NCBI RefSeq assembly: GCF_029023825.1
Contig: NZ_CP118957.1
Location: 1,945,794-2,009,793 of the forward strand
Direction: 5' to 3'
DNA: 64,000 nucleotides
Source: Enterococcus saccharolyticus subsp. saccharolyticus
GTDB taxonomy: Bacteria; Bacillota; Bacilli; Lactobacillales; Enterococcaceae
Shown here: piece by piece, positions 60,067 through 64,000 of the stretch
How the letters are laid out: each line of letters starts with the position of its first letter
Position numbering within the stretch: position 1 is the first letter of the stretch
Program-made: the position numbers and the translations under genes
Notes under the pieces: model-generated
Told to the model about the DNA's origin: nothing
What the model saw: only the letters and a program-made list of their open reading frames with translations
The model's database searches: none

Positions 60067-62706
60067 TTACACTGTACGCAATTGAGCAATACGCTCTTCC
60101 ACTGCTTTTTGTTTTTCTAAATAATCAGCTTCTTTTTCACGTTCTTGCACGACTACTTCTTCTGGTGCATTCGCGACAAAACGTTCATTCGCTAATTTTC
60201 CTTGTACACGTTTGACTTCTTTGTTCCATTTGTCCAATTCTTTTTCTAAACGAGCAATTTCTTCGTCGATGTTAATTAATCCAGCCAATGGCAAGTAAAT
60301 CGTTGCTCCCGTTAAGACTGCTGACATCGCCAATTCGGGTGCTTCTAAATCACTCGCAATCGTCAATTCTTCTGGATTACAGAAACGATCAATATAATTT
60401 TGATTGGCTTTTAAGAAAGTGTCCACCGCTTCATCACTTGTTTGAATGAGCAACGTGATTGGTTTCGATAATGGTGTATTCACTTCTGAACGGATGTTAC
60501 GGACAGAACGAATCAATTCTTTTAGCACTTCCATCCCTTTCGCTGCTGTATCATCGGTTAATTCTGGACGAACAACTGGATATGCGGCAACGACTAATGA
60601 ATCACCCTCATGTGGTATTTGATTCCAAATTTCTTCTGTTACAAATGGCATAATTGGATGTAACAAGCGTAAGATTTGGTCTAATGTATACACTAAGACA
60701 CTCTTATTCACTTGTTTCGCTGCTTCATTGTCACTGTACAACGTCTCTTTACTCATTTCGATATACCAGTCACAGAAATCATCCCAAATAAAGTTGTATA
60801 ATTGACGACCGGCTTCACCAAATTCAAAACGATCAAATAAATCAGTAACTTTTTCAATGGTTTCATTTAAGCGTGTTAAAATCCAACGATCCGCTACTGA
60901 TTTTTCACCAGAGAAGTCAATATCTTTTACGGTCATGCCTTCCACGTTCATTAACACAAAACGTGACGCATTCCAAATCTTATTAATGAAGTTCCATGCT
61001 GCATCCATTTTCTCATAACTAAAACGCATGTCTTGCCCTGGTGCAGAACCATTTGATAAGAACCAACGCAATGCATCTGCTCCGTATTGGTCAATCACTT
61101 CCATCGGGTCAATCCCGTTTCCTAGTGACTTACTCATTTTACGACCATCTTCTGCACGAATTAATCCATGAATCAAAACATTGCTGAATGGACGACGATC
61201 TGTAAATTCTAAACTTTGGAAAATCATACGACTAACCCAGAAGAAAATAATATCGTAACCAGTCACTAACGTATTGGTTGGGAAATAACGCTTGAAGTCG
61301 GCTGCGTCTTCATTTGGCCAGCCCATTGTTGAAAACGGCCATAACGCAGAACTAAACCATGTATCTAAGACATCTTCATCTTGTGTCCAGTTTTCAGTAT
61401 CTGCTGGTGCATCCATACCAACATACATTTCGCCTGTTTCTTTATGATACCACGCTGGAATTTGATGTCCCCACCATAATTGGCGAGAAATAACCCAATC
61501 GTGGACATTGTCCATCCAACGTAAAAATGTTTGATTGAAACGTGGTGGGTAAAATTCAACCGCATCTTCGGTCGTTTGATTCTTGATCGCTTCTTCTGCT
61601 AATGGTTGCATTTTAACAAACCATTGCGTTGATAAGCGTGGTTCAACCACCACACCTGTCCGTTCAGAATGTCCTACGCTGTGCACCATTTTTTCGATTT
61701 TTACTAGGCGACCTAATTCTTCTAAGTCTTTTACGATTTGTTTACGGGCAGCAAAACGATCCATGCCAGCATATTTACCAGCAAGTTCATTCATTGAACC
61801 ATCCTCATTCATCACATTTACACGTGGTAAATCGTGACGATTACCGACCTCAAAGTCATTAGGATCGTGCGCCGGCGTAATTTTTACCACGCCTGTTCCA
61901 AATTCCATTTCAACATACTCATCTGCAATAATTGGAATTTCTTTATCTATTAATGGCAAAATCACGGTTTTCCCAATCAATGCTTGGTAACGTTCGTCTT
62001 CTGGATGAACCGCAACAGCTGTATCGCCTAACATTGTTTCTGGACGAGTTGTTGCAATTTCAACCACACCCGAACCATCTGCTAGTGGGTATGACATGTG
62101 ATAAAAAGCGCCTTCGACATCTTTATGAATCACTTCAATATCTGATAAAGCAGTCCGTGCTTGTGGATCCCAGTTAATAATGTACTCGCCGCGATAGATT
62201 AATTCTTTTTCATAAAGTGTTACGAAAACTTTACGAACAGCATCGGATAATCCGCTATCTAAGGTAAAACGTTCACGGCTATAATCTAGTGACAAGCCTA
62301 ATTTTGCCCATTGTTCGCGAATATGTCCGGCGTATTCTTCTTTCCAATCCCAGACTTGTTCAACAAATTTTTCACGACCTAAGTCATAACGAGAAATACC
62401 TTGTTCACGTAGTTTTTCTTCTACTTTTGCTTGTGTCGCAATTCCGGCATGGTCCATCCCTGGTAACCATAACGTATCAAATCCTTGCATCCGTTTTTGA
62501 CGAATAATCATGTCTTGTAAAGTAGTATCCCAGGCATGACCTAAATGTAATTTTCCTGTTACGTTTGGTGGTGGAATAACAATTGAGTAAGGTTTAGCGG
62601 TTTTATCACCGCTGGGTTTAAATAAATCTTTTTCTAACCATTCTTCATAACGACCCGCTTCAACTTCTTGTGGTTGATACTTTGTCGATAAGTTTTTTTC
62701 TGACAT
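60067..62706 (-). CDS. valS: Valyl-tRNA synthetase
   Basis: This is an 879-residue class I synthetase. It has the HIGH motif as [16 protein letters not shown] (HLGH), the editing domain (about 200-350), KMSKS in [14 protein letters not shown] and a C-terminal coiled coil ([20 protein letters not shown]). It charges tRNA-Val and edits misactivated threonine. Length is usual. It starts 11 bases after the aminotransferase stop, so both genes probably share a transcript and the leader terminator at the window edge. Confidence 0.98.
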   Translation of the reverse strand: MSEKNLSTKYQPQEVEAGRYEEWLEKDLFKPSGDKTAKPYSIVIPPPNVTGKLHLGHAWDTTLQDMIIRQKRMQGFDTLWLPGMDHAGIATQAKVEEKLREQGISRYDLGREKFVEQVWDWKEEYAGHIREQWAKLGLSLDYSRERFTLDSGLSDAVRKVFVTLYEKELIYRGEYIINWDPQARTALSDIEVIHKDVEGAFYHMSYPLADGSGVVEIATTRPETMLGDTAVAVHPEDERYQALIGKTVILPLIDKEIPIIADEYVEMEFGTGVVKITPAHDPNDFEVGNRHDLPRVNVMNEDGSMNELAGKYAGMDRFAARKQIVKDLEELGRLVKIEKMVHSVGHSERTGVVVEPRLSTQWFVKMQPLAEEAIKNQTTEDAVEFYPPRFNQTFLRWMDNVHDWVISRQLWWGHQIPAWYHKETGEMYVGMDAPADTENWTQDEDVLDTWFSSALWPFSTMGWPNEDAADFKRYFPTNTLVTGYDIIFFWVSRMIFQSLEFTDRRPFSNVLIHGLIRAEDGRKMSKSLGNGIDPMEVIDQYGADALRWFLSNGSAPGQDMRFSYEKMDAAWNFINKIWNASRFVLMNVEGMTVKDIDFSGEKSVADRWILTRLNETIEKVTDLFDRFEFGEAGRQLYNFIWDDFCDWYIEMSKETLYSDNEAAKQVNKSVLVYTLDQILRLLHPIMPFVTEEIWNQIPHEGDSLVVAAYPVVRPELTDDTAAKGMEVLKELIRSVRNIRSEVNTPLSKPITLLIQTSDEAVDTFLKANQNYIDRFCNPEELTIASDLEAPELAMSAVLTGATIYLPLAGLINIDEEIARLEKELDKWNKEVKRVQGKLANERFVANAPEEVVVQEREKEADYLEKQKAVEERIAQLRTV

Positions 62707-62717
62707 GGATGTTCCTC

Positions 62718-63908
62718 CTAGTTTTCTAGATATTTTCGTAAGACACGTCCCATTTTTTCAAGGCCAATGTCAATTTTATCTTCGGGCATATTTGAAAAAT
62801 TCAAGCGGAAGGTGTTGCGTTTTTGGCTAGTTGGATAAAATGTTTCGCCACTAACAAAAGCCACTTTTTCTGCTAAACAATCTTGCAAGATAGGTGTCAC
62901 GTCCACGTGTTCAGGTAACGTCACCCAAACAAACAGTCCACCTTCTGGACGAGTAAATTGCACTTCTTTTGGAAACACGTCATCTAATTTTTGTAGCATT
63001 GTATCCCGACGGTGTCGGTATAATTCACGAATTTTAGTAATATGTTCATCAATATCATACTGTGCCAAATAGGTGGCAATTTCACGTTGCGCTTTGGTGT
63101 TACTATGCAAATCCGTCCCTTGTTTCATAATCGTATAATGCTGCAGGATACCTTCTTCACCTGCTAACCACCCAATTCGATAACCTGGACAGAAGATTTT
63201 TGAAAACGTTCCGGTACAGATAACATTGCCAACTTTATCAAAATGCTTAATAGACGGTAATGTTTCACCTTCAAAACGTAGTTCACCATACGGATTATCT
63301 TCTAAGACCGGTAGTTGGTATTCCGCCGATAATTTTGCTAATTGTTGTCGGCGTTCAAGTCCCCAACTTAACCCCGTTGGATTTTGAAATTCAGGAATCA
63401 CATAAATCAATTTAGCTTGCGGGTATTGCTTGATTTTCGCCTCTAAATCTTCCAGCACCATTCCTTGTTCATCGGTTGCGACTTCAACAAATTCACATCC
63501 ATACGCACGAAAAGCATTTAATGCTGCCAAATACGTTGGACTTTCACAGAATACGACATCTCCTTCATCCAAGAAAATTTTTCCGGTTAAATCAATCGCT
63601 TGTTGCGAGCCACTTGTAATTAAAATATTGTCTTTCGTAAAATTGGTTTGTAGTCGTTGATTCATCCGATTGGCAATCCATTCACGAAGAGGTTCAAAGC
63701 CTTCTGTCGTACTATATTGTAAAGCAGCTTGCCCTTCTGTTTCTAACAATAATTCGTTGACGCGTTTGATTTCAGCTACAGGAAATAATTCGGGTGCTGG
63801 TAACCCACCAGCAAATGAAATAAAATCGGGTTGTTCCGTTAATTTTAATAGTTCACGGACTTCTGAAGATTTGATATCCGCCACTCGCTTCGCAAATTTC
63901 AATGCCAT
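62718..63908 (-). CDS. PLP-dependent aminotransferase, MocR-/2-aminoadipate type
   Basis: This is a 396-residue fold-type I aminotransferase. It opens [20 protein letters not shown] and shows [48 protein letters not shown] and the PLP lysine in [18 protein letters not shown]. The family includes 2-aminoadipate, aromatic and branched-chain enzymes, so the substrate is open. The position before valS suggests an amino-acid role. The ATG at 63908 follows AGAGAGTG. The upstream GTG at 63917 is less likely. Confidence 0.88.
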   Translation of the reverse strand: MALKFAKRVADIKSSEVRELLKLTEQPDFISFAGGLPAPELFPVAEIKRVNELLLETEGQAALQYSTTEGFEPLREWIANRMNQRLQTNFTKDNILITSGSQQAIDLTGKIFLDEGDVVFCESPTYLAALNAFRAYGCEFVEVATDEQGMVLEDLEAKIKQYPQAKLIYVIPEFQNPTGLSWGLERRQQLAKLSAEYQLPVLEDNPYGELRFEGETLPSIKHFDKVGNVICTGTFSKIFCPGYRIGWLAGEEGILQHYTIMKQGTDLHSNTKAQREIATYLAQYDIDEHITKIRELYRHRRDTMLQKLDDVFPKEVQFTRPEGGLFVWVTLPEHVDVTPILQDCLAEKVAFVSGETFYPTSQKRNTFRLNFSNMPEDKIDIGLEKMGRVLRKYLEN

Positions 63909-63960
63909 AGTATTCACTCTCTTTTCTGTGGATTGGGTAAGTCAACTATTTCCAAAATAA

Positions 63961-63993
63961 AAACGCCCTAAGATGTCAAACATCTTAGGACGT
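63961..63993 (-). terminator. Leader terminator upstream of the aminotransferase-valS operon
   Basis: ACGTCCTAAGATG pairs with CATCTTAGGGCGT around TTTGA, followed on the minus strand by TTTTTATTTT. It is 50 bases upstream of the first gene. The shape and position suit the terminator of a T-box, but the T-box core would be outside the window. Confidence 0.8.
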
Positions 63994-64000
63994 AAAATTA

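Noticed and set aside
1-64000. CRISPR array, prophage or anti-phage island
   Set aside because: I saw no regularly spaced direct repeats, no phage structural or Cas genes, and no restriction-modification genes. The only mobile pieces are the IS30 copy and the integrase fragment.

Overview
This 64 kb window is low-G+C chromosomal DNA from a Lactobacillales bacterium, most likely an Enterococcus or close relative. The evidence is the WalKR system, a bL31 type B gene next to rho, the RpoY-RNase J pair, the nrdHEF class Ib reductase, a malolactic locus, T-box leaders and a GlnR-GlnA pair. The species cannot be fixed from the sequence alone.

Layout. 1-2.9 kb: the 5' part of walK, walR, and a DUF1836-degV operon. 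3-20.5 kb is accessory: acetyltransferases, a Met T-box with a Cys/Met PLP enzyme, a DUF1002 secreted protein, a vitamin B6-type salvage operon (pdxK, ECF S component, YwlG-like), a divergent phosphofructokinase, a yeiH/LysR pair, a DUF1541 lipoprotein, a chloramphenicol acetyltransferase-like gene, tRNA-Lys and a Crp/Fnr regulator. Three genes here carry in-frame stops or a frameshift (an Mga-like regulator, a Gfo/Idh/MocA oxidoreductase and a CD3324-like protein), so this stretch appears to be decaying. 20.5-29.6 kb: an orphan OppA-like lipoprotein, a second Met T-box with a MetE-like enzyme, nrdHEF under a NrdR box, a 64-bp perfect palindrome, a Nudix hydrolase and an EamA transporter. 29.6-36 kb: a fluoride riboswitch that no longer controls a recognisable gene, a gene remnant, the malolactic locus mleR-mleS-mleP, a frameshifted IS30-family element and an integrase fragment ending inside the rpmE2 terminator. 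This looks like a horizontally acquired, partly deleted segment. 36-64 kb is conserved core: rpmE2-rho-murA-fba-pyrG, glnA-glnR, hflX-miaA-glpQ, clpP, a glucosaminidase, a heterodimeric ABC exporter, rpoY-rnjA, radC, csp, folC-HAD, valS and an aminotransferase.

Regulation is unusually readable. There are two Met-type T-boxes, a fluoride aptamer, a pyrG leader of the GGGC-start attenuation type, a CtsR operator at clpP, a GlnR box at glnR, a NrdR box at nrdH, and several unassigned operator-like palindromes. Three copies of a nested-palindrome intergenic repeat of about 140 bp lie at 3.7, 8.1 and 59.9 kb.

I did not find a clear new multigene system. The items most worth follow-up are the orphan fluoride riboswitch, the mle island and its integration boundary, the PFK paralog lacking active-site residues, the 64-bp palindrome and the dispersed repeat.
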